DNA from: Anolis sagrei
Lineage: Eukaryota; Chordata; Lepidosauria; Squamata; Anolidae
Reading direction: 5' to 3'
Length of the DNA stretch: 64,000 nucleotides
NCBI RefSeq assembly: GCF_037176765.1
Contig: NC_090034.1
Coordinates: forward strand, 22,607,375-22,671,374
The notes below the pieces were generated by a model. It did no database searches. It saw nothing but the letters and a program-made list of their open reading frames with translations, and was not told where the DNA came from. Both the position numbers and the translations under genes were made by a program. Of this stretch, positions 1 through 8,868 are shown one piece after another (the first letter of the stretch is position 1; every line of letters starts with the position of its first letter).

Positions 1-75
1 ACATCAAAATACCCAGGTGTCCCCGGGGCAACATCCTTGCAGACGGCCAATTATCTCACAAGTTGCTCCTGACAC
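1..75 (+). repeat. Tail part of a Vingi-related chimeric SINE
   Basis: These bases match the second half of the SINE at 2771-2943: the shared body GACGGCCAATT, then the tail GCTCCTGACAC, passing into a short CA repeat. The left part lies outside the window. It sits in ALG1 intron 4, downstream of exon 4 on the gene strand. Confidence 0.6.
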
Positions 76-462
76 ACACACACACAAAACCAAGCAGAAA
101 AATGTGGCTTTAAGAAACAACACTAAATAATGCAAAATAAATAATGCAGAATTCCGGGATCACTGGCTTGAACATAGCGTCAAGTGCAAGTTGTAAATAA
201 TCCAGCAGTATATATATATTAAAACAATGAAAGAAGCAGAAAAAATACTGGGCAGAGAACTGAGCCCAACTTCAGCAAAACTGGAAATACACACACACAC
301 ACAATTCCATTGAGCCTTTTAAAAGATTTGTCTTGGTGTTTTCAAAAACGTAACACAGAATAAAAGTCTATGCAAGTTTTTCATTTTTTGAAAACACATC
401 ACTGCTCCATTTGTATACTGACCAAGTGTTTATTATGAATTTTAAAAAAGAAGAAATTGTAC

Positions 463-615
463 AAACCATTTTGCAATCCGCACTATAGGGTGCCTCTTTC
501 CATGCGTCAGACTCATGATTGTATAGCCATAGTTGTGCCAATCGATGATGAACTTGCTCCCTTGGAGAAGACAAACCAACCATGTCACTGCTATGCTGGG
601 CAGACCTGGAGGATT
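463..615 (-). CDS. ALG1: ALG1 exon 4
   Basis: It has 153 nt (51 codons) after acceptor TGAACAAG. It encodes [14 protein letters not shown], then [20 protein letters not shown] and ends IAKWF. The donor is read as GTACAATT just below 463, which is a weak consensus, so the 3' edge is the least certain exon border of this gene. The next exon is off the window. Confidence 0.85.
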
Positions 616-3373
616 CTTGTTCATGAAATGAGGGCAAAAGAGAAGAGGTTTAATATGGTTTATTGTTTGTTTCCACTATGGCTGTAAACCCTTCCTGAAA
701 ATACTCACTGAAAGTCAAACCTCTCCTCTGTACTGCACCATTACACTATGTAACACAATTTTTGCTCCTGAGTTATAAATGTCATTTTCTAATTGGTTCA
801 ATTATAAAAACACAAAAAGTTTATTAAACTGCAAAAACTTTGTTTTTGCGGGAGGGACGTCATGCAGTACATTTTGCTCTACTTTTTCTATGAATCTCTC
901 ACAGAGTCTCAACCAATTCAACATAATTTGTGGCATTAGCAGTGCTATAACAGTTGGGCCTAACTATTGGATTCAGACTACTATTCTCCCTTATCAACCA
1001 TGTTATTATCCTCACAACAATCTTATGGGCCCTTCCACACATCCCTATATCCCAGAACATCAAGGCAGAAAATCCCACAATATCTGCTTTGAACTGGGTT
1101 ATCTGAGTCTACACTCAGATAATGTGAGATTTTCTGCCTTGACATTCTGGGATATAGGGCTGTGTGGAAGGGCCCTATGAGGTAAGTCAGGCTGAGAGGT
1201 CACTCCATGAGCCCCTTCCTTGGGATTTGAACCTCTGGGCTCTAACTTCTACTCTATAAACATTGATTTACAAATGCAAATACAGTTAAGAAAACTAGGA
1301 GATGGGTGTACCTGGAGGAGGACATGACCCGGTTTGTTTATACTCAGCATCGTATACAACAACTGGAGGCTCTGCAAAATGACTTTTGCAAGATACTGGA
1401 AAACTTTTGGCCCAACTGCAGAAAGGAAATAATCTAGTATCAAAAACACAGACAGGTTGTCATCAAAGCTGTCTAAGCATTAGGGGGAGAAGGGGCAAAT
1501 ATATTCTAACTTAACAACATGCAGACATTAGTGTGTTTTGGTGAAAACTGGTAGTACACACTACTGTCTCATGGAAGAATTTTCCAATGCTGAACGTGTA
1601 GGTCAAGACTCTAAACTTTGGGGAAGTTCTGGGTGGGGTTGTGTGTGTGTGTGTGTGGGGGGGACGGGGGGACGGGGACGGACCAACTTTGAATAAAATT
1701 TTAATTGTACTTCTAGCATTTTAACTTTCGTATCCACCCAAAAATGTTTAAGTGTTCTTTAAATTTTTGTATATGTCATATAACGTATAATCATTACCAC
1801 CATCATTTATATTTTAATAGGAGCCACTGTGGTGCAGCAAGTTAAACCACTAAGCTGCTGAACTTGCTGACCTGAAGGTCGGTGGTTCAAATCCGCAGAC
1901 AGGGTGAGCTCCTGCTATTAGGCCCAGCTTCTGCCAATCATGCAGTTTGAAAACATGCAAATGTGAGTAGATCAATAGGTACTGCTTTGGCGGGAAGGTA
2001 ATGGCACTCCATGCAGTCATACCAGCCACATGACCTAGGAGGTATCTATGGACAACGCCGGCTCTTCGGTTTAGAAATGGAGATGAATACCACCCCCCGG
2101 AGTCGAATTCGATTAGACCTAATGTTAAGGGCCATCTTTACCTTTACTATATTTTAATAATCTCACCATTGTCCTACAACTGAGACGCCAGATGCCTTAT
2201 AACACAAGGAACAGAATTATGCAGCTAAAGAGCACAACATGGCCCCATCTACACTGCCATATAAAATCCGGATTATCTGTTTTGAATTGGATTATATGGC
2301 AGTGTAGACTCATATAATCTATTTCAAAGTAGATAATGTGGATTAATTGCCTTGATAATCTGGATTACATGGCAGTGTAGAAGCAGTCTATGTTAGGTAT
2401 TTTACACATTAAAATCTTCCAATCCACCTCTTTATTAAATCCCTTACTGGATTAAAAGGAAGTTGTCTTCTCCCAGCCTTCAAGGACCCCACAAAAGGGA
2501 AAACAGTGGGGAAATGGCATCAAAGGATGGCAAAGGCTCAAGTTTTGTAATGCCCTTAAGATTTTTCTATCCAAACCACTTTTATTTGGAAACAGTGTTA
2601 GTTGAACAAACAACAAGAGACATGCACTTTACCTTGCCAGACTTTCAGCTCAGTCATATGGACAATCTCGATGTTTCCATTACGTATAATGTCACCGTGT
2701 GGGTGCGTGCCTTGAAAGAAAAGCATAAACGGTTAGGATCATTTATTCAGTATTCAAAACCGAGGAGAGGCGGGTGAGCTCCCTCTGTCAGCTCCAGCTC
2801 CTCATGCGGGGACATGAGAGAAGCCTCCCACAAGGATGGTAAAACATCAACTCATCCGGGCGTCCCCTGGGCAACGTCCTTGCAGACGGCCAATTCTCTC
2901 ACACCAGAAGCGACTTGCAGTTTCTCAGGTCGCTCCTGTCACGACCAATCCAATTTATTCAGTACATACGCAAATACGAGCAAACACAACATCCAAATCA
3001 AGGAGATGCAAATTGGGTGAATGTAACATTGCATGGAGTCGGATGACAACTGGGAGTCAGACCACACTTCTCAGACCTCTGACCTGGCCCTGAGCCAGAT
3101 GTCCTCTGAGCATGCGCAGAGCGCTTCAATGCCTTCTCTTTCTTCCCCGGAAACGGGCCACGGCTTACCTGGGTAGCCGACCAAGGTGACGCGGCGCCCG
3201 CGGAGAGCCAGCGAGAGCGCATGGTACTGCATCCGGGGGCTGCGTCCCAGGTCCCCCAAGACCACAACCGCCACTCGGGACTGGGTCCCGCTAGGCCTCA
3301 ACCGCCGTTGCCATAGCAACAACAGGAGCGGCAGCAAGAACAGCCCAGCCGTGGCGATGACTAGGACCGCCAT
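463..3373 (-). CDS. ALG1: ALG1 chitobiosyldiphosphodolichol beta-mannosyltransferase, 5' part (exons 1-4)
   Basis: ALG1 adds the first mannose, from GDP-mannose, to GlcNAc2-PP-dolichol on the cytosolic face of the ER, an early step of N-glycan precursor assembly. Four minus-strand exons (3169-3373, 2633-2710, 1312-1415, 463-615) join in frame to 540 nt, or residues 1-180; the vertebrate protein has about 460. The N terminus has a basic-flanked hydrophobic anchor (about residues 3-21) and then the family signature [14 protein letters not shown]. Later exons carry [25 protein letters not shown] and [15 protein letters not shown], all close to human ALG1 as I remember it. The glycosyltransferase C-terminal half lies beyond the left edge; I saw no fifth exon in 1-462. 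The start codon at 3373 opens the anchor and sits in a CpG-rich stretch. ALG1L-type pseudogenes exist in primates, but intact exons and splice sites favour the real gene. Confidence 0.93.
748..957 (+). repeat. Unclassified interspersed repeat, copy 1
   Basis: About 210 bp in ALG1 intron 3 recur at 24417-24607 with the same order of short blocks: CTCCTGAGTTATA, TTTATTAAACTGCAAAA and GAGTCTCAACCAATTCAAC. The family is not recognised; no ORF, TIR or poly(A) is obvious. Confidence 0.6.
1027..1175. mobile_element. Palindromic hAT-type MITE (GGGCCCTTCCACAC family)
   Basis: The ends are inverted copies (GGGCCCTTCCACACA against TGTGTGGAAGGGCCC). The inverted similarity runs through most of the element, so it is a foldback. 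Relatives lie at 2241-2385 and 48884-49007; the latter has an 8-bp target duplication, which points to hAT. It sits in ALG1 intron 3. Confidence 0.8.
1312..1415 (-). CDS. ALG1: ALG1 exon 3
   Basis: It has 104 nt between acceptor TTTCTGCAG and donor GTACAC. It encodes [20 protein letters not shown] through PGHVLLQ, matching the human stretch from VGPRVFQYGVKVVLQ to AYIFLQ. It ends in phase 0. Confidence 0.9.
1638..1680. repeat. (GT)n and G-rich simple repeat
   Basis: A GT dinucleotide run passes directly into GGGGACGGGG units. Confidence 0.85.
1820..2147 (+). mobile_element. tRNA-derived lizard SINE (ACA type)
   Basis: The tRNA-like head contains a B-box-like GGTTCAAATCC, and the tail ends TTTACCTTTAC. 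The insertion is flanked by a perfect 12-bp target duplication, TATATTTTAATA, at 1808-1819 and 2148-2159. It lies antisense to ALG1 in intron 2. RNA-gene finders may call the head a tRNA, but the flanking body shows it is a SINE. Confidence 0.9.
2241..2385. mobile_element. hAT-type MITE, older copy
   Basis: This is a foldback with arms CTACACTGCCATATA and TACATGGCAGTGTAG, related to the MITEs at 1027 and 48884. The right end is worn, so that border is approximate. Confidence 0.65.
2633..2710 (-). CDS. ALG1: ALG1 exon 2
   Basis: It has 78 nt between acceptor CTTTCAAG and donor GTAAAG. Translation is [20 protein letters not shown] and onward to LKVWQ, aligning with human [20 protein letters not shown]. 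It is phase 1 on both sides, so it joins exons 1 and 3 without frame change. Confidence 0.9.
2771..2943 (+). mobile_element. Chimeric SINE sharing both ends with the Vingi-like LINE
   Basis: The left part (GTGAGCTCCC, CTCCAGCTCCT) resembles the post-tRNA region of lizard SINEs. From GGGGACATGAGAGAAGCCTC on, it matches the 5' end of the LINE at 57416-60900 for about 115 bp. The last bases (CGCTCCTGTCACGAC) match that LINE's 3' end. It lies in ALG1 intron 1, and the tRNA head is missing or truncated here. Confidence 0.75.
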
Positions 3374-3430
3374 CTTGAAGGAAGAGGAAGCAGGAAGGCT
3401 AGAGCGGCTCTTTGGAAGAGGCCTGGGCTC
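3160..3430. promoter_or_regulatory. CpG-rich ALG1 5' end, probable promoter region
   Basis: The stretch around the ALG1 start codon is rich in CpG (GCGGCGCCCGCGG, CCGCCACTCGG), unlike its AT-rich surroundings. That is usual for vertebrate housekeeping promoters. No TATA box was seen. The exact transcription start cannot be read. Confidence 0.5.
3169..3373 (-). CDS. ALG1: ALG1 exon 1 (coding part)
   Basis: It holds 205 coding nt from the ATG to a GTAAGC donor just below 3169. It encodes the ER membrane anchor and the first Rossmann strand ([20 protein letters not shown]). It ends in phase 1 after LVGYP. Confidence 0.93.
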
Positions 3431-3690
3431 CTGCGTAGGACAGAAGGAGTCAGCGCCCTCTGCTGGTCAGAGCTAGGAAAAGGAGGGAAAGCATTCCAAG
3501 AAGCCCGCGCCGACTCCTGATTGGTTGGAAAGCAGCCCAGCTAGGATCTGCTCCCTGAATGGCTCAGGACATCTTTTTTTATAGATATAGATAGTGGCGG
3601 GAAATGCAACAAGCCATCATCATTGGAGCATTTGAAGCGTCAGTCCTTTTCATGATGAGCTTAATGGTGAACGTAATAGGGTTACTTTAG

Positions 3691-3806
3691 GCACTGGCCA
3701 ACTTCGGCCCTCCAGGTGTTTTGGACTTCAAAACAGCCGGTAGGCTGTTAGGAATTGTGGGAGTTGAAGTCCAAAACACCTGGAGGGCCGAAGTTGACCC
3801 AAGGCT
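3691..3806. mobile_element. Palindromic hAT-type MITE
   Basis: Arms of about 31 bp, ACTTCGGCCCTCCAGGTGTT and its exact inverse, enclose a short spacer. The middle (GTTAGGAATTGTGGGAGTTG) is shared with the MITEs at 9825, 37099, 51555 and 56164. Confidence 0.8.
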
Positions 3807-3939
3807 GGGTTAATCCAATGTACACAATGGATACTTGGGGATGATAACCATCTCAATAGGTGATGCTGACTTGAGGCCGTTGTTTCTATTTCTTATTTGT
3901 ATACATTTCATCAAAGAGTATAACCTCAATTTAAGAGTG

Positions 3940-4650
3940 TGACGATGTGTAACTTTTATTCTTATGGTTATGTGTTGTTTAAACACTAGTTAATAAATGG
4001 TAAGCATGTATGATTATATTTTATTAGAGATGGTGGCTGATTTAGCCTGAGCTGAGTTGCCATAGCAACGGGGGCGGAGCCAACTGCCTCTTCATGGGGC
4101 AGCTGTTTGAAAGTGGCAGTCTGTAAGCCCGTGAGCTACAGGGAAGACTGAATCTCTGGGTGGAGATCCAGGGAATTAATTTGTGACCAAAGGGGTTACA
4201 GGAAAGGACCCGGTAGTGATAAAACTACAGGGGGTTATTGATTCTGGGTTAAGAATCAAGGTTTGGCTGGGAGCCAATTCTGTTAAATAAGCCGTTTAGC
4301 TTATTTGTTTTATTAGGACAGTTGTCCAGGAAAGATACAACTGCTTATAGAAACCTCTTAAAGTCTGTACCTAAAGTTACTCATGAAACCTTACTAATGT
4401 AACCAGTCAAGATTCATGCCTCTTGTGAAGAAACAATCAAATCTGTTATACCTTGCTTGTTCCAATAAAATTGTTACTGTTCTCCTCAAGCCTTGCCTGA
4501 TACAGTTTCTCTTAAGTTAAACAGCCTGCATAAGAAGTAAAACCAAACCAGGGACAGAAAACGCTACGCTATCAATACTTCTGTAAATAATAGTCCCTTT
4601 ATAAACCAGCTCATAAGCTGATATTGATCATTGCCCGGCTTTCCTCACAG
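3940..4650 (+). other. Unclassified interspersed sequence, possible LTR-type fossil
   Basis: The stretch ends with an AATAAAA signal and CT-rich sequence (about 4465-4510), a layout common in LTRs. I found no convincing terminal dinucleotides with a matching target duplication, so the family is left open. No gene is seen here. Confidence 0.25.
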
Positions 4651-5093
4651 ATTGGGTGGCAGTAATTTTACCCTCCTTTACAAAGAGCACCCCAACTTAC
4701 GAGCATTTTGAGTTAAGAGCCATTGCTCAGTGCTGTTTTGCTTTGACATATGACCAGTGTTTTGAGTTAAGAGCAAGTGTGAGAGTGCAGGGCTTCAAAG
4801 GAGCAACCTCCGGGCCTTGTGTTCTTGTCTACTTTGGGACAAAGTTTGCTGTCCACTTTGCTCATGTCCACTTTGAGGAACGTTGGGTTAGTTGATTTTG
4901 TGTGGTTTTTATTCCTGGTCTCTTTGGCTTGATGAAAAGAGAGAGAGAGCAAGAGAGGGAGGGAGGCTGGAAGGAGGACAGAAGGAAGGAGAAAAGGGTA
5001 CTTCTGCCTCTTTGCTTTGTGTTGCTTTGTGCTCCATGCCACAACGTTATGCTTCTACCATTTTAAAGTTGTTCTTTAATTTTTATTGTTCTA
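4651..5093. other. Intergenic, mostly unassigned
   Basis: A block containing TTTTGAGTTAAGAGC twice (near 4708 and 4759) recurs near 6660, so an old repeat is present. A GA-rich purine stretch lies at 4935-4998. No coding region is supported. Confidence 0.4.
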
Positions 5094-5183
5094 CTAGCTT
5101 GGGTATCCAGCAATACCAGGGTTATTTGAAAAAGGAATTGTTTGGTTTTTGATGTTATGGATTGACCCGTTAGAAATTAGTGC

Positions 5184-5232
5184 AGATCCATAGGGGTGAT
5201 TTGAATGCAATATTCCTGCTTCTTGGCAGGGG
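5184..5232 (+). mobile_element. CR1 3'-end fragment, left half
   Basis: The text GGGGTGATTTGAATGCAATA followed by TTCTTGGCAGGGG is the same as in the CR1 end at 18795-19283. It is cut by the LTR at 5233 and resumes at 6079. Confidence 0.8.
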
Positions 5233-6078
5233 TGTTTTGGTACGGCTGTACCAGGAGCTCCAGCTTATCTTGCTATTTGTTGAGTGTTGCATGTTTTAAA
5301 AGTTCTATGCATTTACAGTTAGGTGGCTTTCCTTACTTTGCAGTTATTGGGTCAATGACCTGTCAATTATCATTAGGATCCCTAGTTCTGCCCCCTTTTT
5401 GGGTTTTGGAAGGAATAGGAGTCATTTTAAGTCACTCCACACAGAGAAGTCTTTCTTACAGGATTTAAACCAGGACCTCCTGTAAAAGGCTTCATCATTT
5501 ACAGCTTGGCCGGGGGGAAATAGCCCCATAGCTTGGCCAGGGATATACAGTCTCAGCACAGTTTTTGCTGGGGACTTTACAGTTTGCTGAGGAACTTACA
5601 GCATCTCAGCTCTCTTGCTAGGCATCCAGGCCCATAGTGCTTCAGCCAGCCATCACTGGGAAGTGAACATCTTCCTCCTCCTGGAAGTTCTGCAAAGGTC
5701 TCTGTTCGCTAAGGGCCCTTCGCAGCAACCATAAAGCAGATTGGACCGGGTGTAGGGGCCCCGCGCCAACAGAAGAGAAGACAGATTGCCCAGGGTAGAG
5801 GTCTGGGATTTTCCCAACAGTGAAGGAACAGTTGCCTGCCCTTGGGGGCAAGATTGAGAAAGCCAACTGTTTATTAAGAAAACTTTGAATCCAATCGTTG
5901 AAGCCTTGTTATTTGTTCAGTAATAAAGATTTTGTTGCATCTTTAAAGACTTTGAAGCCCATCTTTTCAGGAAAATCCCAAAAAACCTCTCTCTGAGGCA
6001 ACCCAGGCATCCCGTTGAGCTCACATAAATTAAGTCCTGTTTATAGTCTTTTATAGGAGCCCAGCACGCGACAGCACA
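5233..6078. mobile_element. Solo LTR, copy 1 (LTR retrotransposon fossil)
   Basis: It is 846 bp, starts TGT and ends CAGCACA, with a perfect 5-bp target duplication AGGGG at 5228-5232 and 6079-6083. Removing it restores the CR1 tail exactly as found at 19187-19283. An AATAAAG signal lies near 5922. No internal coding region accompanies it. Copy 2 is at 29879-34735. The superfamily (Gypsy or retrovirus-like) is not decided. Confidence 0.85.
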
Positions 6079-6131
6079 AGGGGGTTGGACTGGATGGCCC
6101 ATGAGGTCTCTTCCAGCTCTTTGATCCTATG
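6079..6131 (+). mobile_element. CR1 3'-end fragment, right half
   Basis: It resumes GTTGGACTGGATGGCCCATG and ends at the CR1-type CCTATGATTC tail near 6131. Confidence 0.8.
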
Positions 6132-6445
6132 ATTCATGGCAGATGGGGTTTGCTGTAGTCTCTGGATGTGGGTGAAGGTAGTGCCAATCCCATTGTCTGT
6201 GGTCCATCCTCCCCCAAACCACACTAGGTTGAAAAGTGGGTCATGGTGGGGTCTGTGTGCCAAGTTTGGTCCAGATTCATGGCTGATGGAGTTAGCAATA
6301 GTCTCTGGATGTGGGTGACGGTACTGCAAATCCCATCATCCATGGTCCATCCTCCCCAGGACCTAAAGTGGGTCATTGGGGCCTGTGTGCCAATTTTGGT
6401 AGAGATCCGACATTTGTGGGGGTTGCAGTGGTCTCTGGAAGTCAG
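6131..6445. repeat. Tandem units inside the Helitron
   Basis: Units begin at 6131, 6274 and 6404, each opening GATTCATGG or GATCCGACA and sharing GTCTCTGGATGTGGGTGA and GGTCCATCCTCC. The third is partial. Copies differ by many substitutions, so the array is not young. Confidence 0.75.
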
Positions 6446-6493
6446 AAAAATCATTGCCCACACACAAACATTCACTTTTATTATATACATAGA

Positions 6494-7640
6494 TAGATCG
6501 ATAGATATATAGAAGTTATACATAGATAGATGTGAATGTATACATTATTTGTAATTTTTCTTACTTAAAAACACATAATAAAAATGGGAGGGGAGAGTTT
6601 TGAGCCCACCAAATGGATTAATAACATTTCTATGGCAAAATCTACTTTGCGATAAGAGCATTTTGAGTTAAGAGCTCATCACAAAACAAGTTCAACTCGT
6701 TAAAAGGCATCACTGTGCCTTTTATAATTTGGGAGTCTGATTTCTGGATGTCATATTGACCATGGAGAAAGTGGAAACACAGGCAAAGGGACGGGGGCAA
6801 TCTCTTGAGCAAGCCCCACCGATGCTGTGTGGTTCTCTGGACTAAGTAGGCGTGAGTGATGAGGTGGGAATTTATTGACAGCTCAAGAGAACATGTCATT
6901 CTCTACACCCAACATCCTCCTGGCTACCCATGGTGTTGGCATAGGGTTGCAGGAGAGAGATAGGGGCCCTTCTATATGGGTCCTAAAACAAGGAAGAAAC
7001 CAGGATAAAAGACTAAGTGACATTTAAGGGAAATGCACACTGATTTGGAGTAACGGCTGAAAAACACGTGTTAAAAAGGAGCGCTTACAACCCAATTTTG
7101 GCCGAAAACTGCACATATTCACATGACTGTATATCCCTGCACTCAAGGAAAACACACAACTTCATTGTGCAAATTTTAAAATTGCATTTTAAAATCCCAA
7201 AACAGCTTACCAGCACTGTAAACAAATGGAGCCACGGAAACACAGGTGGCTAAACGGAAGCACAAATGGAAAGCAATTGCAATGAGAACTCTGCAACTAT
7301 TCCTTTGCTCTCACATTTAAGAAATTAAACAGAGCTTGAATTTACAGTAGGGTGAGGAGAGATAATAAGAAATCTGCTTGTGTGTACATTCAGACAGCCG
7401 AATCAGCATATATAACAACAACCCAGCATATATAAGGTCCAGCGTGTCTCAGAGCATCAATTTTTTTAAAATGTTAACTTCCACCGGATGTCCCATGTCC
7501 ATCTTGCCAATTTCTAAATTCTACAAAGGAAGGTGTCAGGATGGCAGGGGAGCGTTTACTGGGACTGACAGGTCTGTGTTTGGACTTGCTGTCAGGTCCC
7601 GCATTTTTTCCCAATTAGTTCACACAAGCACTCTCCATCC
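6494..7640. other. Intergenic, no gene seen
   Basis: It holds a short GATA-like run near 6490-6530, an old repeat near 6655-6700 shared with 4700-4780, and a stretch at 6750-6790 resembling CIMIP2B intron 2 near 10955. A worn GGGGCCCTTC MITE end lies near 6966. No conserved coding sequence was found. Confidence 0.4.
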
Positions 7641-7644
7641 ATCT

Positions 7645-8104
7645 GGGGGCTGTGGGTGGCGCAGTGGGTTAAACCCTTGTGCTGCTGAACCTCTGACCTG
7701 AAGGTTGGCAGTTCGAATCTGTGGGATGGGGTGAGCTCCCGCTGTTAGCCCTAGGTCCTGCCAACCTAGCAGTTCAAAAAAACATGCAAATGTGAGTACA
7801 TCCATAGGTATTGCTTTAGCAGGCAAAGGCAAAATGATGCTCCATGCAGTCATGTCAGCCACACAACCACAGTTGTCTACAGACAACACAGTCACCTCTG
7901 CTTGGAAATGAAGAAGAGCACTTCCCCCAGAGCCTGAGATGAGCACTGCTAGCAGAGCCGGAAATGTAAGGAGAGGCCTTTGCCTTTGTTTGTGTCAGCA
8001 TTGTGCTTTCACTGTAACAAGGCACTGAATGTTTGCCTGTGTCTGTTTATATGGTGTAATCCACTCCGAGTCCACTCGGGGAGAAAGGCTAAATATAAAT
8101 AAAG

Positions 8105-8105
<1 letters not shown>
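7645..8105 (+). mobile_element. Sauria-type SINE (tRNA head, RTE-like tail)
   Basis: The head has GTGGCGCAGTGGGTTAAACC and GGTTGGCAGTTCGAATC (A- and B-box positions). The tail has GGCACTGAATGTTTGCC and CCACTCGGGGAGAAAGG. That is the known lizard SINE order, with a tail like BovB/RTE LINEs. It ends in a long ATT microsatellite. Confidence 0.85.

Positions 8106-8150
<45 letters not shown>
8106..8150 (+). repeat. (ATT)n microsatellite
   Basis: About 14 ATT units grow out of the SINE tail. Confidence 0.95.
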
Positions 8151-8217
8151 TGCCACTGGCCCGGCCTGTCTGTCAAATTTTAAAAAGCAATGTGTTAAAA
8201 AGTTTGCCCATGCCTGA

Positions 8218-8470
8218 TATTTATTTATTTATTTATTTATTTACTTTGCTTATATACCACTGTTCTCAGCCCAGGGGCGACTCACAGCGGTGTACAACAT
8301 AGAAAGGACAAGGTTCAAAATTCAAGACACAATCTAAAATATCAATCTAGCAATAACCAAAAACATCATCATCAAAAACATCAACAATATCAATAATACA
8401 AAAATCCATTCGCGTCGTCTCATCGTTTAAACCACAATCCAGTATCATTTTCCGTTGTTCCATTCCCGCA
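8218..8470 (-). mobile_element. L2-like LINE 3' end
   Basis: A TTTA repeat is followed by CTTTGCTTATATACCACTGT and GGGGCGACTCACAGCGGT, the antisense of an L2-type 3' end. The 5' part is missing. Confidence 0.55.
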
Positions 8471-8800
8471 GTCATTACCAATTATATACACACATATATA
8501 CATTTTATATCATATAATATGTACTATATAAATATTTCTTGGGGCTCCATGAAAAACTATTGCTTCAAAAAGGGCTCTGTGGCTGAAAAAGTTTGAGAAA
8601 CCCTGCTGTAGAGTTCTAGTAACAGAGATGCCCCTCCTTCTGCTCCCCTGAGTTTGTGTTTCCTTGGGCACAGTCTCCTCCTCTGCCATCTGAATGCTGA
8701 GGGCACACTGTCAGCCGGCCCTGCCTGCTGCGGGCAAAATACCTTCTGGTCTTGGTTCTGACTCCTCAGTCCTTAGGCAAGGAGGAGGCCTCTGTGGATC

Positions 8801-8868
8801 ATGGCCACTACTTTTGCCCCCAAGCTCAGCCCAATCCTGATGACCCCAGACCCACACTACATCCCTGG
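8801..8868 (+). CDS. CIMIP2B: CIMIP2B exon 1 (coding part)
   Basis: It has 68 nt from ATG (context GATCATGG) to donor GTAAGT. It encodes the first 22 residues and two bases of Gly23, ending at the HYIPG motif. Confidence 0.93.

Larger units (their letters stand above)
5094..6493 (-). mobile_element. Helitron (non-autonomous), split by CR1 tail and solo LTR
   Basis: Read on the minus strand it starts A|TC at 6493 in an AT-rich 5' end. It ends CTAG|T at 5097-5094, preceded by a small hairpin (GGTAT/ATACC, 5102-5117). No Rep/helicase ORF is present. The right part contains two and a half tandem units of about 130-143 bp. The middle is occupied by a CR1 tail and an LTR inserted into that tail, so the Helitron is the oldest layer. 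Confidence 0.65.

Noticed and set aside
1820-1900. tRNA gene
   Set aside because: A/B-box-like words are present but followed by SINE body and flanked by a 12-bp target duplication; the same holds at 7645, 23630 and 63600.
3186-3476. Plus-strand 96-codon frame opposite ALG1 exon 1
   Set aside because: It is the GC-rich antisense shadow of the ALG1 first exon and 5' UTR; no homology seen.
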